Shown here: positions 7,994-16,036 of the stretch, in pieces
Layout: each line of letters starts with the position of its first letter
Position numbering within the stretch: position 1 is the stretch's first letter
Position numbers and translations under genes: made by a program
Assembly: GCF_003121405.1 (NCBI RefSeq)
Contig: NZ_QBUY01000039.1
Span: forward strand, 1 to 64,000
Length of the DNA stretch: 64,000 bases
Direction of reading: 5' to 3'
DNA from: Paraburkholderia sp. C35
GTDB lineage: Bacteria; Pseudomonadota; Gammaproteobacteria; Burkholderiales; Burkholderiaceae
Notes under the pieces: model-generated
What the model saw: the letters and a program-made list of their open reading frames with translations, nothing else
The model's database searches: none
What the model was told of the DNA's origin: nothing

Positions 7994-9292
7994 ATGACCA
8001 CGATCACGAAGCTTTCCGTTCGCGACATCCGTTTTCCCACATCCCGTTCGCTCGATGGTTCCGACGCAATGAATGCCGCGCCGGACTACTCCGCCACTTA
8101 CGTCACGCTCGAAACCGATTCTCCGCAGCAGCTGACGGGTCACGGACTGACCTTCACAATCGGGCGCGGAAATGAAATCTGCGTGACAGCCGTGAATGCG
8201 CTGACGCCGCTGATCGTCGGTAAAAAGCTCGAAGATATTGCCGCGAATATGGGCGCATTCTGGCGCGCCTTTACATCGGATAGTCAATTGCGCTGGATCG
8301 GTCCCGACAAGGGCGCGATTCACCTTGCAACGGCAGCCGTGGTTAATGCCGTGTGGGATCTATGGGCGAAATCCGTTGGCAAGCCCGTGTGGAAACTGCT
8401 TGTCGACATGACGCCGGAAGAACTCGTGCGCTGTCTCGACTTCCGTTACGTGACGGACGCCATCACGCCATACGAAGCGCTGGCCATGTTGAACCGTCAC
8501 GCAACGACCAAAGGCGAGCGCGAGAAGGAAATGCTCGCGCAGGGCTATCCCGCCTATACGACTTCGGCAGGCTGGCTCGGTTACGACGACGACAAGATTC
8601 GCCGCCTCGCGCGTGAAGGCGTGGCGCAAGGGTGGACGCATTTCAAGCAGAAAGTGGGCGGCAATCTTGAAGAAGATGTGCGGCGCGCGCGTATCCTGCG
8701 CGAGGAAATCGGCGAGAACCTCAAGCTGATGATGGACGCGAATCAGGTGTGGGATGTCGATGAAGCCGTTGCGAACATGCGGCGTCTCGCGGAATTCGAC
8801 CCTTGGTGGATCGAAGAACCGACCAGTCCTGACGATGTACTCGGCCACGCGGCGATCCGTCAGCGGTTGGGAAGCATAGGCGTCGCGACGGGCGAGCATT
8901 GCCAGAACCGCGTGATGTTCAAGCAACTGCTTCAGGCTAACGCCATCGATTTTTGTCAGATCGACAGTTGCCGTCTGGGCGGATTGAACGAAGTGATTGT
9001 CGTGCTGCTCATGGCGGCGAAATTCGGCGTGCCGGTGTGTCCGCATGCGGGCGGTGTCGGGCTGTGCGAATACGTGCAACACATTTCGCTGTTCGACTAT
9101 ATCTGCGTGTCGGCTTCGCTGGAAAACCGCGTGCTCGAATATGTCGATCACCTGCACGAACATTTCGTCGATCCCGTCGTGATTCGCAACGGCCACTATA
9201 TGCCGCCGCAAAAGCCGGGCTATAGCATCGAGATGAAAGCGGCATCGCTCGATACATATCTCTTTCCCGATGGCAAGGCGTGGCAACCTTGA
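7994..9292 (+). CDS. fucD: L-fuconate dehydratase (enolase superfamily)
   Basis: The 432-residue protein dehydrates L-fuconate to 2-keto-3-deoxy-L-fuconate in the non-phosphorylated L-fucose pathway. It is an enolase superfamily enzyme of the mandelate racemase subgroup. The K-x-K motif is K218-x-K220, the metal ligands fall at D248, E274 and E301, and the general acid-base His is H351 (CPHAGG). These are the same numbers as in the characterised Xanthomonas campestris enzyme. A GGAGGG ribosome site precedes the ATG. The gene is divergent from an FCD/GntR regulator and a sugar ABC transporter and is followed 17 bases later by a HAD hydrolase. No other fucose pathway enzyme is visible in the window. 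Confidence 0.93.
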   Translation: MTTITKLSVRDIRFPTSRSLDGSDAMNAAPDYSATYVTLETDSPQQLTGHGLTFTIGRGNEICVTAVNALTPLIVGKKLEDIAANMGAFWRAFTSDSQLRWIGPDKGAIHLATAAVVNAVWDLWAKSVGKPVWKLLVDMTPEELVRCLDFRYVTDAITPYEALAMLNRHATTKGEREKEMLAQGYPAYTTSAGWLGYDDDKIRRLAREGVAQGWTHFKQKVGGNLEEDVRRARILREEIGENLKLMMDANQVWDVDEAVANMRRLAEFDPWWIEEPTSPDDVLGHAAIRQRLGSIGVATGEHCQNRVMFKQLLQANAIDFCQIDSCRLGGLNEVIVVLLMAAKFGVPVCPHAGGVGLCEYVQHISLFDYICVSASLENRVLEYVDHLHEHFVDPVVIRNGHYMPPQKPGYSIEMKAASLDTYLFPDGKAWQP

Positions 9293-9309
9293 GGTAACGG
9301 AACAGTCAT

Positions 9310-10032
9310 ATGACAGCGCACGTTGTGAAAGCTTTCGTATTCGATGTATTCGGCACGCTGGTCGATTGGCGCGGCGGCGTCGCGCGTGAAGCGGCTGTGT
9401 TTCTGAAAAATTACTCACAAGGCGCACACAATGCCGAAGCATTTGCCGATGCCTGGCGTGCGCGTTATCAACCAGCGATGCAACGCGTGCGCAGTGGCGC
9501 GCGTCCGTTCACGAAGCTCGATGTATTACACCGGGAGAACCTGGAAGAAGTACTCGGCGAGTTGGGCATCGACATCTCGCGCATACCTGCCGAAGCAATC
9601 GACGAACTCAATCTTGCGTGGCATCGGCTCGATCCGTGGCCGGATACAGTCGAAGGACTCACACGGCTTAAATCACGCCACATCATTGCGCCGTTGTCGA
9701 ACGGCAATATCAGGTTGATGATCGACATGGCGAAGCATGGCGGCCTGCCATGGGACGCGATTCTTGGTGCAGAAGTCGCGCAAGCCTATAAGCCGTCGCC
9801 TGAGGCCTATGAGCGCACGGCCGCCGTGCTCTCGCTGCGGCCCGAGGAGGTGTGCATGGTCGCGGCGCACAACAGCGATCTGGCGGCTGCGCAAAAGTGC
9901 GGGCTGAAAACGGCATTCATGCCGCGCCCTCTCGAACACGGCGCGTCACAAACTACTGACCTGAAAGCGGAAGGGAATTGGGATTGGGTCGCAAGCGACC
10001 TCGTGGATCTGGCGAAGCAACTTGGCGTATGA
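9310..10032 (+). CDS. haloacid dehalogenase type II (HAD superfamily)
   Basis: The 240-residue cytosolic hydrolase matches 2-haloacid dehalogenases in length and motifs. Motif I is FD12VFGTLVDW with the nucleophilic Asp, motif II is PLSNGN, and the conserved lysine lies in AYKPSPEAYE. Type II enzymes open C-halogen bonds of short 2-haloacids, but many relatives have other small substrates, so activity is not certain. It follows the L-fuconate dehydratase by 17 bases and is probably in the same transcript, which makes a role in side-product or sugar-acid metabolism as plausible as dehalogenation. A bidirectional terminator follows. Confidence 0.85.
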   Translation: MTAHVVKAFVFDVFGTLVDWRGGVAREAAVFLKNYSQGAHNAEAFADAWRARYQPAMQRVRSGARPFTKLDVLHRENLEEVLGELGIDISRIPAEAIDELNLAWHRLDPWPDTVEGLTRLKSRHIIAPLSNGNIRLMIDMAKHGGLPWDAILGAEVAQAYKPSPEAYERTAAVLSLRPEEVCMVAAHNSDLAAAQKCGLKTAFMPRPLEHGASQTTDLKAEGNWDWVASDLVDLAKQLGV

Positions 10033-10038
10033 ATAGAA

Positions 10039-10075
10039 AAACGGCATGACGGCGTGCATCGCCATCATGCCGTTT
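10039..10075. terminator. bidirectional intrinsic terminator
   Basis: AAACGGCATGA (10039-10049) pairs with TCATGCCGTTT (10065-10075). The stem continues, after one mismatch, with GGCG against CGCC around a five-base loop. It has A's on one flank and T's on the other, and sits between the convergent dehalogenase and esterase genes. Confidence 0.82.
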
Positions 10076-10088
10076 CAACACGCGGTAA

Positions 10089-11117
10089 TTACTTCAGGCG
10101 CGTCTTGATCTCGTTCGCGAGTTGCTTCGTCGCGGCTTGGGTCGGTGCATCGGCAGCCAGTGCATTGAGCAGGCCGAAATCGTGGATCGTGCCGTTGTAG
10201 CGGGTCGTCGTGACTTCGTTACCCGCTGCATCGAGCTTGCGTCCATAAGCTTCGCCTTCGTCACGCAGCACGTCGAATTGCGCGACCTGGATCAACGCAG
10301 GCGGCAGCCCCTTCAACTCTTCTTCCGATGCGCGCAACGGCGATGCGTAAATCTGTGCACGCTGTGCCGGATCCTTCGTGTACGCATCCCAGAACCATTG
10401 CATCATCGGGCGCGTCAGGAAGTGCTTGTCGCGATACGCGAGATACGAGCCGTCGTTGAAGTTGGCGTCCGTCACGGGCCACATCAAGCCCTGGAAGCGG
10501 ATGTCAGGGCCATGCTTGTCTTTCGCCATCAGGCTCACGACAGCCGCCATATTGCCGCCCACGCTGTTGCCCACCACAGCCAGTCGGCTGCCATCCACAC
10601 CGATGTCATTGCCATGCTCGGCCACCCACTTCGTCGCGGCATAAGCCTGATTGATCGCGACGGGGTAGCGTGCCTCGGGTGACGGCGTGTAGTTCACGAA
10701 CACGGCCACCGCGCCGGACTGCACGACGAGATCGCGCACCAGACGTTCATGGGTCGGGAAGTCGCCGAGAATCCAGCCGCCGCCGTGGAAGAACATGAAC
10801 ACCGGCAATGTGCCCGTCACGCCTTGCGGACGCACGATCGTCACCGGCACGCTAATGCCGTCTTCCTCGATGGTGCGATTCGACACGTCGATACCCGACA
10901 GATCGACCTTCACGCTATTCTGCGCATCGACCAGCACCTGGCGCGCTTTCGCGGGCGGCAGCGTGTTGAGGGCAGGGCCCGTGCCGCTATTCAGCGCTTT
11001 CAGGAAATCCGTGGTGACGCGATCGGGCGTCGGCTGGGCAGCGGGCGTTGCAGCGATCGCGCTGACGGCGCTGACGGCAAGTGCGACGGCGACGACGAGG
11101 GGCTTGAGGCTTTTCAT
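10089..11117 (-). CDS. secreted alpha/beta hydrolase of the hormone-sensitive lipase family
   Basis: The 342-residue esterase starts with a signal peptide (MKSLKPLVVAVALAVSAVSA, then IAA), so it is exported. The oxyanion motif is H111-GGGW, the nucleophile elbow is G-N-S185-V-G-G, and the acid and base are D282 (FDVLRDE) and H312 (IHDFG), giving a full catalytic triad. Asn before the serine replaces the more usual Asp (GDSAGG). The substrate is likely a short-chain ester. It lies 48 bases after the OsmC/Ohr gene and probably shares the transcript under the TetR regulator upstream. A GGAG ribosome site precedes the ATG. Confidence 0.88.
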   Translation of the reverse strand: MKSLKPLVVAVALAVSAVSAIAATPAAQPTPDRVTTDFLKALNSGTGPALNTLPPAKARQVLVDAQNSVKVDLSGIDVSNRTIEEDGISVPVTIVRPQGVTGTLPVFMFFHGGGWILGDFPTHERLVRDLVVQSGAVAVFVNYTPSPEARYPVAINQAYAATKWVAEHGNDIGVDGSRLAVVGNSVGGNMAAVVSLMAKDKHGPDIRFQGLMWPVTDANFNDGSYLAYRDKHFLTRPMMQWFWDAYTKDPAQRAQIYASPLRASEEELKGLPPALIQVAQFDVLRDEGEAYGRKLDAAGNEVTTTRYNGTIHDFGLLNALAADAPTQAATKQLANEIKTRLK

Positions 11118-11165
11118 GTTATTGCTCCGTTGTTCTGTTGGGTTCTTTTGATAAGGCGAAGTCGA

Positions 11166-11591
11166 TCAAACCAGCGTCAGCGTGACGTCGATGTTGCCGC
11201 GCGTTGCGTTCGAGTACGGGCACACGATGTGCGCTTTGTCGATCAGCGCCTGAGCCGCGTCGCGGTCCATGCCGGGCAGCGAAATCTTCAGTTCCACTTC
11301 GATGCCGAAACCATTCGGAATCGCGCCGATGCCAACGCTGCCGTCAATCGATACGTCTGCCGGAATCGCTGTCTTGTCGCGCGCTGCGACGAATTTCATC
11401 GCGCCGAGGAAACAGGCGCTGTAGCCCGCGGCGAACAGCTGTTCCGGGTTAGCGCCTTCGCCGCCTGCGCCACCGAGTTCACGCGGCGTCACCAGCTTGA
11501 AATCGAGCTTGCCTTCGGGAACGACGGCACGGCCGTCACGGCCTCCCGTGGCGTGAGCGTGGGCGCGGTACAGAACTTTTTCGATCGACAT
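11166..11591 (-). CDS. OsmC/Ohr family organic hydroperoxide reductase
   Basis: The 141-residue protein is of the Ohr subfamily, thiol peroxidases that reduce organic hydroperoxides in the cytosol. The two redox cysteines are C60 (GYSAC60FLGAM) and C124 (IVC124PYSNATRG), each in its standard context. I start at the ATG at 11591, which has a CAGGAGT ribosome site and the expected MSIEKVLYRA N-terminus; the longer frame begins at 11630. Ohr genes are usually controlled by MarR-type OhrR. Here the neighbour is a TetR regulator with two copies of its probable operator directly upstream of this gene. Confidence 0.9.
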   Translation of the reverse strand: MSIEKVLYRAHAHATGGRDGRAVVPEGKLDFKLVTPRELGGAGGEGANPEQLFAAGYSACFLGAMKFVAARDKTAIPADVSIDGSVGIGAIPNGFGIEVELKISLPGMDRDAAQALIDKAHIVCPYSNATRGNIDVTLTLV

Positions 11592-11648
11592 GATGTAACT
11601 CCTGCTGGCAATGATTGAGTGAACCTGCAATGTGTCGGTCTCGTTTGC

Positions 11649-11668
11649 TATCTACTACTAGATAGATA
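11649..11668. promoter_or_regulatory. TetR operator candidate, copy 1 (upstream of the Ohr gene)
   Basis: TATCTA (11649-11654), CTAC, TAGATA (11659-11664), then GATA. The arms are perfect inverted repeats with a four-base spacer. It matches the copies at 11717 and 12361 and lies 58 bases upstream of the Ohr start. Confidence 0.7.
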
Positions 11669-11716
11669 AGCGGACCTACCTCTGTGCTTCAGCGACATTT
11701 CTCTACAACCGGTATT

Positions 11717-11736
11717 TATCTACTAGAAGATAGATA
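11717..11736. promoter_or_regulatory. TetR operator candidate, copy 2 (upstream of the Ohr gene)
   Basis: TATCTA, CTAG, AAGATA, GATA: the same 20-base pattern as the other two copies with one base changed in the right arm. It lies 68 bases (centre to centre) from copy 1, in the gap between the tetR and Ohr genes. Confidence 0.68.
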
Positions 11737-11782
11737 ACCGGGTCAAACAAAAGGCGGTGTACGACAACCGCCTTGAATACCG

Positions 11783-12349
11783 CTACTTCGAAACCTTCCA
11801 TGAAGCCTCGACGTCTTCGAGCCGGGCCTTCGTCCTGAACAGCCGGCTGGCCAGCACGCTGCCCTGATAGGCGGCGTACAGTGCCCGCGCGGCGTTTTCA
11901 GGCTTGCCGTTGACGTGCAGCGAACGTTCCTTCACGCCTTGCGCCAGCACCTTCGCGAGCCAGCTTTCATTGGCCTTGAAGAACGCTTGCACGGCGGCCC
12001 GCACGTTGTCGGGCAATGCCTCGATATCCGCGGCCAGCATGCCGCACAGACAGATCTGGTCGCCCTCGCCAAGCACTCTGCCAAACAGCTTCGTGTACTT
12101 GCCGAGCTTCTGATCCGCCGGAAGAGAAGCGTCGATAGAACCGAGCGCGCCGAGAATCTCGCTGCTGTACTGGCTGACGGCTTCGAGCACCAGATCGTCT
12201 TTCGACGGGAAATAGTAGTGGATGCTCGACGTCTTCACACCAACCAGTTCCGACAGATCGCGATAGCTGAACCCGTTGTAACCGCGCAGCATCATCAACG
12301 TGATGGCGTGGTCAACAATCTGTTCGCGGACGGTAGTGGTCGGTTCCAT
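11783..12349 (-). CDS. TetR family transcriptional regulator
   Basis: The 188-residue repressor has an N-terminal TetR helix-turn-helix (IVDHAITLMMLRGYNGFSYRDL, then the recognition region VGVKTSSIHYYFPSKDDLV) and a helical ligand-binding domain. The pattern IHYYFPSKDDLV is typical of the TetR_N domain. A TATCTA-N4-TAGATA site lies 12 bases upstream of its start (12361-12380), and two more copies lie between it and the Ohr gene, which strongly suggests autorepression and control of the Ohr/esterase genes. The inducer may be an electrophile or organic peroxide product, which is inferred from the targets. Confidence 0.9.
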   Translation of the reverse strand: MEPTTTVREQIVDHAITLMMLRGYNGFSYRDLSELVGVKTSSIHYYFPSKDDLVLEAVSQYSSEILGALGSIDASLPADQKLGKYTKLFGRVLGEGDQICLCGMLAADIEALPDNVRAAVQAFFKANESWLAKVLAQGVKERSLHVNGKPENAARALYAAYQGSVLASRLFRTKARLEDVEASWKVSK

Positions 12350-12360
12350 GGGTTGAACTT

Positions 12361-12380
12361 TATCTACTCATAGATAGAGA
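12361..12380. promoter_or_regulatory. TetR operator candidate, copy 3 (upstream of tetR)
   Basis: TATCTA (12361-12366), CTCA, TAGATA (12371-12376), GAGA. It has the same arms and spacing as copies 1 and 2 and is placed immediately upstream of the tetR start codon, as expected for autoregulation. Confidence 0.7.
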
Positions 12381-12474
12381 GTCAAGTACCATTTTCATGA
12401 ACGCACTGTTTCACTGGAACGACGATCGGGATCAGGCTTTCGCGGCAGGTGCCGCGAAAGCGACCGCCCGAACC

Positions 12475-13125
12475 TCACGGATAAACGATGGGCGCTTCGA
12501 GCAGGCAGCCAAACTCGGCCGCGAACTCGACCGACACACGCGCATGAACGGCGCCCTGCTTGTCGAAGAAACGCTGCGTCCCGCCAAGCGTGAACACGCC
12601 TTCGTGCCAGATACACGGATGGATGTAGAGACCCTGGCGTCCGTCGAAACGGAAGCACACGAACTTCTCCGGCGTAATGTCGTCACCGGGCAGCGCCAGC
12701 GGCACGTAGAACGGACGCTGATCGAGCGGGAAAAACAGTTGCCCGCCGTCGGGATGGTAGTTCGCGTGCCACAGCAGCATGCGTTCCGGCGCGTTGGTGT
12801 GCTCCTCGCGCGCATCGCCTGGTTCCGTCGCGTAGGCGAGCACATAGTGGCCGCCCACGGCCTCGTTGGAACCATAGAGCACGTCGCCGCGCCATTCGCT
12901 GACGAACACGCCTTCCGTCGTGCCCGCTTCGTCGCCCGTGCCTGCGTCGATGGGACGTGTGCCCGTGGCGGGCCACTGCACGATTTCGACCTTGCATTCG
13001 TCGGGCGCGTCCACCAGCCTGCCGTAGCCTTCGAGCGTGACGGGCGTCGCGTCGACGACGGGCATCGTCACGCGACGAAGCCCGGAAGGCAGGGCAGGAT
13101 TGAGGTAGTCGATGGGAGTGGACAT
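12475..13125 (-). CDS. ureidoglycolate lyase-like (AllA family) protein
   Basis: The 216-residue protein has the cupin-like fold of ureidoglycolate lyase/hydrolase proteins, with the late motif YIHPCIWHEGVFTLGG matching the conserved active-site strand and a RVSVEFAAEFGC C-terminal stretch. AllA releases urea and glyoxylate from ureidoglycolate in purine breakdown. It is somewhat longer than the usual 160-170 residues, and no other allantoin gene is nearby, so its role is not certain. I start at the ATG at 13125 (MSTPIDYLNPALPSG); the longer frame from 13182 adds residues without homology-like character. Confidence 0.72.
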   Translation of the reverse strand: MSTPIDYLNPALPSGLRRVTMPVVDATPVTLEGYGRLVDAPDECKVEIVQWPATGTRPIDAGTGDEAGTTEGVFVSEWRGDVLYGSNEAVGGHYVLAYATEPGDAREEHTNAPERMLLWHANYHPDGGQLFFPLDQRPFYVPLALPGDDITPEKFVCFRFDGRQGLYIHPCIWHEGVFTLGGTQRFFDKQGAVHARVSVEFAAEFGCLLEAPIVYP

Positions 13126-13211
13126 CGTAAGAGCCTTTGCAGATTCAGAGTGTGGGAGCGGCGCGCGGCAGATGATACACAAACGCCGTGCACAGCGCCG
13201 GGTGCGTGTTT

Positions 13212-14933
13212 TCAGGCGCTGACGGAACTGTCAGGTACCGCCGCCTCGCTCACTTTCACTTCGCGCAACGACCGGCTCGCCTTCGCGATCGCGCGCGACA
13301 GCCGCGCGATTTCGTTGAACTGTTCGATCATGTCATTGGCGAGACGGAAGTTGACGGCATCTTCCTCGCTACGCAACTGCAGCACCGACATGATGTGCGT
13401 GCGCGCGGCATCGGCTTGCGCCTCGATTTCGGGCTTCGCTGCGACGATCCGCGTCACCGTCTCCGCGTCCGGATGCGTGACCGTTTCCACAGCGAGTGCG
13501 AACCGTTCGATCACGCCAGTCGCGAAGCGCGCGGTCTCGTCGCTGCGCAGCCTCGCGATATCCGCGCCTTGCGCGAGCCGACGCTGGCTCAGCGCGAGCA
13601 TGCTGGTGGTGGCCACCTCGCGGATCGCATCGAGGCAGGTGGCGATGCGCGCGAGATCGATGAGCTGGCGGCCTTCGTCGTCGTTGTGAACGGCGTCGGA
13701 AAGCTGGCCCACGTAGGTCAGGATGGCTGTGCTCAGGCTGTCGGCGGCTTTGTCGTCGTCGGTCAGTGTGGCGAGCGTCTGTGCGGTGCCCTCGGCCAGC
13801 AGCGCGACACTACGCTGCACCAGCTGCTCGACCTGCGTTCCGAGCATGCCTAGTTCGAGTTGCACGCGGGTGATCGCGAGCGCGGGCATGTCAACCAGCG
13901 TCGGATCCAGATAACGCGGCGCGCCGGGGTTCTGCCACGCTTTGCGCGAGGCCGGCGCGAGTTTTTCCGCGAGCTTGCCGATGGGGCCGGTGAACCAGAT
14001 CAGCACCAGCGTGCTGAAGACGCTGAACACGGTGTGCGCATTGGCCGCCTGGCGCGGCGTCTCGGCCGCGAGGCGCGCGGCACCCGTGAGTTCCGGCGCA
14101 GAAGGCGAGATCGCGCGAACGAAATCGGCGAATTGCGGAATGATGAACGCGAAGAACAGCACGCCCAGCAGGTTGAAGAGCAGATGCACGATGCCGACCT
14201 GCGCCGCTTCCGCCGACTTGCCTATCGACGCCAGCAGCGCGGTGCCGCACGTGCCGACATTGGCGCCGAGAATCAGCGCGATGCCGGATTCGAGCGGTAT
14301 CAGCCCCTGACTGCCGAGCGCGATGACGATGGCGAGCGTCGCCGCAGAACTTTGCACGATGGCCGTGAACACCGCGCCGATCGCAATGCCGATCAGCGGA
14401 TTGCGCATGTCCTGCATGATCGCGATGAAGGGCTCGTAGTTGCGCAGTGGCCGCGTCGCATCGCCCATCATTTCGATGCCCAGGAACAGCAGGCCGAGGC
14501 CGAGCAGCACGCCGCCCAGTTCGCGCAGCAGGTCGCGTTTGGCGAAGCCGTACATCAGAAAGCCGACGGCAAGCAGGAAGGGCGTGATCGCGGAGATGTT
14601 GAAGGCGATGATCTGCGCCGTCAGCGTCGAGCCGATATTGGCGCCCATGATCATGGGGATCGACTGTTGCAGCGTCATCAGTCCGGCCGATACGAAGCCA
14701 ACCAGCAGGACGGTGGTGATGGTCGAGGAATTGAGCAGCGCGGTGATGCCCGCGCCCGCGAGAATGCCGCGAAAGCGGCTGGCCGTGAGCGTGCCGAGCA
14801 GCGACTGCAGACGCGAGCCGGCGATGGCTTTCAGCCCGCGCGTCATCAGCTCCAGCCCGAACAGAAACAGGGCGAGGCCGCCGACCAGCAGGCCGACGAT
14901 TTCGATCAGGTTCAGATTGGCACCAGGCTGCAT
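13212..14933 (-). CDS. Na+/phosphate cotransporter family protein (NptA/YjbB type)
   Basis: The 573-residue membrane protein has two inverted Na_Pi_cotrans repeats in its first 330 residues, each with the hallmark GAN motif (GANIGSTLTAQ and GANVGTCGTALLASIG). A soluble helical PhoU-like domain follows (about 370-565) with conserved acidic patches. Such proteins move phosphate with sodium, often outward in bacteria. I start at the ATG at 14933 because the transmembrane domain begins at once (MQPGANLNLIEIVGLLVGGL). The open frame continues upstream to 15290, but that part is out-of-frame sequence of the pilin gene. It lies 68 bases downstream of the pilus operon on the same strand. Confidence 0.9.
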   Translation of the reverse strand: MQPGANLNLIEIVGLLVGGLALFLFGLELMTRGLKAIAGSRLQSLLGTLTASRFRGILAGAGITALLNSSTITTVLLVGFVSAGLMTLQQSIPMIMGANIGSTLTAQIIAFNISAITPFLLAVGFLMYGFAKRDLLRELGGVLLGLGLLFLGIEMMGDATRPLRNYEPFIAIMQDMRNPLIGIAIGAVFTAIVQSSAATLAIVIALGSQGLIPLESGIALILGANVGTCGTALLASIGKSAEAAQVGIVHLLFNLLGVLFFAFIIPQFADFVRAISPSAPELTGAARLAAETPRQAANAHTVFSVFSTLVLIWFTGPIGKLAEKLAPASRKAWQNPGAPRYLDPTLVDMPALAITRVQLELGMLGTQVEQLVQRSVALLAEGTAQTLATLTDDDKAADSLSTAILTYVGQLSDAVHNDDEGRQLIDLARIATCLDAIREVATTSMLALSQRRLAQGADIARLRSDETARFATGVIERFALAVETVTHPDAETVTRIVAAKPEIEAQADAARTHIMSVLQLRSEEDAVNFRLANDMIEQFNEIARLSRAIAKASRSLREVKVSEAAVPDSSVSA

Positions 14934-15001
14934 GACATGACGTGTCCCAAGCCAGCGATCGTGCCATTGTACGGATTTCCGCGCGTCCTTACGCCGGAGG
15001 G

Positions 15002-16036
15002 CTAGAAGCTGATCGTCGCAGTGATCGTGTCGCTGTAATTGCCGGGCTGCGGCGTGTTCTGCGGCGGTACGCGTCCATACATCGTGAACGACGCAGTGTT
15101 GCCCGTGCCGACGCCCGTGACGGTCGATGTGCCGTTGGAGTTGTCGCCCCACGGCGTCGCATAACCCTGGTCCGTATAGATCTGGTAAGCGACGCCGCCG
15201 CTGCCGCTGGTGGGCTGCATCGCGCGCGCGGCGACCTGTCCGCTCGATCCTGCATTCAGGCTGATGCGGTAGGCGTCGCCGTTGGTGCACTGGGCCGTGA
15301 TCGAGCCGGTGGCCGTCAGCGCGCTATTCAGCACGCCCGCCGCCGGAAATGTGATGTTGCTCGCGCTGATGTTGCAGTTGTTGATGACCGTCGCGCTGGC
15401 GGCGAACGGAAACGCCCCGCCGTTCGAAGTTAGCGACGAGCAGCCGGGAGGGCCAAGCACGCCGAGCAGGTAGTAGCCGTAGGACATCGATGTCTCGGTG
15501 CCGCTGAACGTGTGCGAGTAAGTGGTATCGCCATTGTTCGCGCTCGGCACGGTTGGCTGGTTCGGCGCAATCTGGCCGTAGTACTTGAGCGTGACGGTCG
15601 TACTGGTGCCGAGCGCGGGTTGTGACAGGTTGACTGAAATTGGCGTGGTCGCCGCCGCTGTCGATCCCCATGAAATCGTATGCGCCTCGTCTGCGTAGAG
15701 ATCGTATTGCATCGTCGCGCTGCCGCCCGACATGAGCAGCGTGCGCGGTTGCGCGGCAGTGAGGTTCAGGCAGACGAGCGCCGTCGGTGCAAGCGACACG
15801 ATAGTCCAGTTGCAGGTCACGCTGATGGTGCCCGAGCCGTTCACGGCGGCACGGGTGATCGGGCTGACCGAGCCGAAATTGATCGGCGAGACGGTGGCGG
15901 AGCAGGTCTGCGCATACGCGCGCGTGGGCAGCAGGACGGCCAGCGCGCACAGCATCGCCCCGATCAGCAGGATCAGCCTGCGGCGCAAGGCACGCGAAGC
16001 GTACGAAGCGCACGATGAGCATGACGATCGTGTCAT
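15002..16036 (-). CDS. two-domain SCPU pilin, CsuE-like tip adhesin candidate
   Basis: The 344-residue protein has a signal segment (LRRRLILLIGAMLCALAVLL, ending RAYAQ) and two spore coat U (SCPU) domains. The first covers about residues 45-180 and the second about 195-344, each ending in a beta strand pair like the one-domain pilin (GNYSDTITATISF at the end). In archaic chaperone-usher pili the two-domain subunit is the tip adhesin, so that role is inferred. It overlaps the usher gene by four bases (ATGA), implying coupled translation, and a GGAG ribosome site is present. It is the last gene of the pilus operon. Confidence 0.85.
   Translation of the reverse strand: MTRSSCSSCASYASRALRRRLILLIGAMLCALAVLLPTRAYAQTCSATVSPINFGSVSPITRAAVNGSGTISVTCNWTIVSLAPTALVCLNLTAAQPRTLLMSGGSATMQYDLYADEAHTISWGSTAAATTPISVNLSQPALGTSTTVTLKYYGQIAPNQPTVPSANNGDTTYSHTFSGTETSMSYGYYLLGVLGPPGCSSLTSNGGAFPFAASATVINNCNISASNITFPAAGVLNSALTATGSITAQCTNGDAYRISLNAGSSGQVAARAMQPTSGSGGVAYQIYTDQGYATPWGDNSNGTSTVTGVGTGNTASFTMYGRVPPQNTPQPGNYSDTITATISF

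Noticed and set aside
14934..15290. N-terminal extension of the Na/Pi cotransporter frame
   Set aside because: The added 119 residues are Arg/His/Gln-rich and overlap the pilin gene in another frame. The membrane domain starts at the ATG at 14933.
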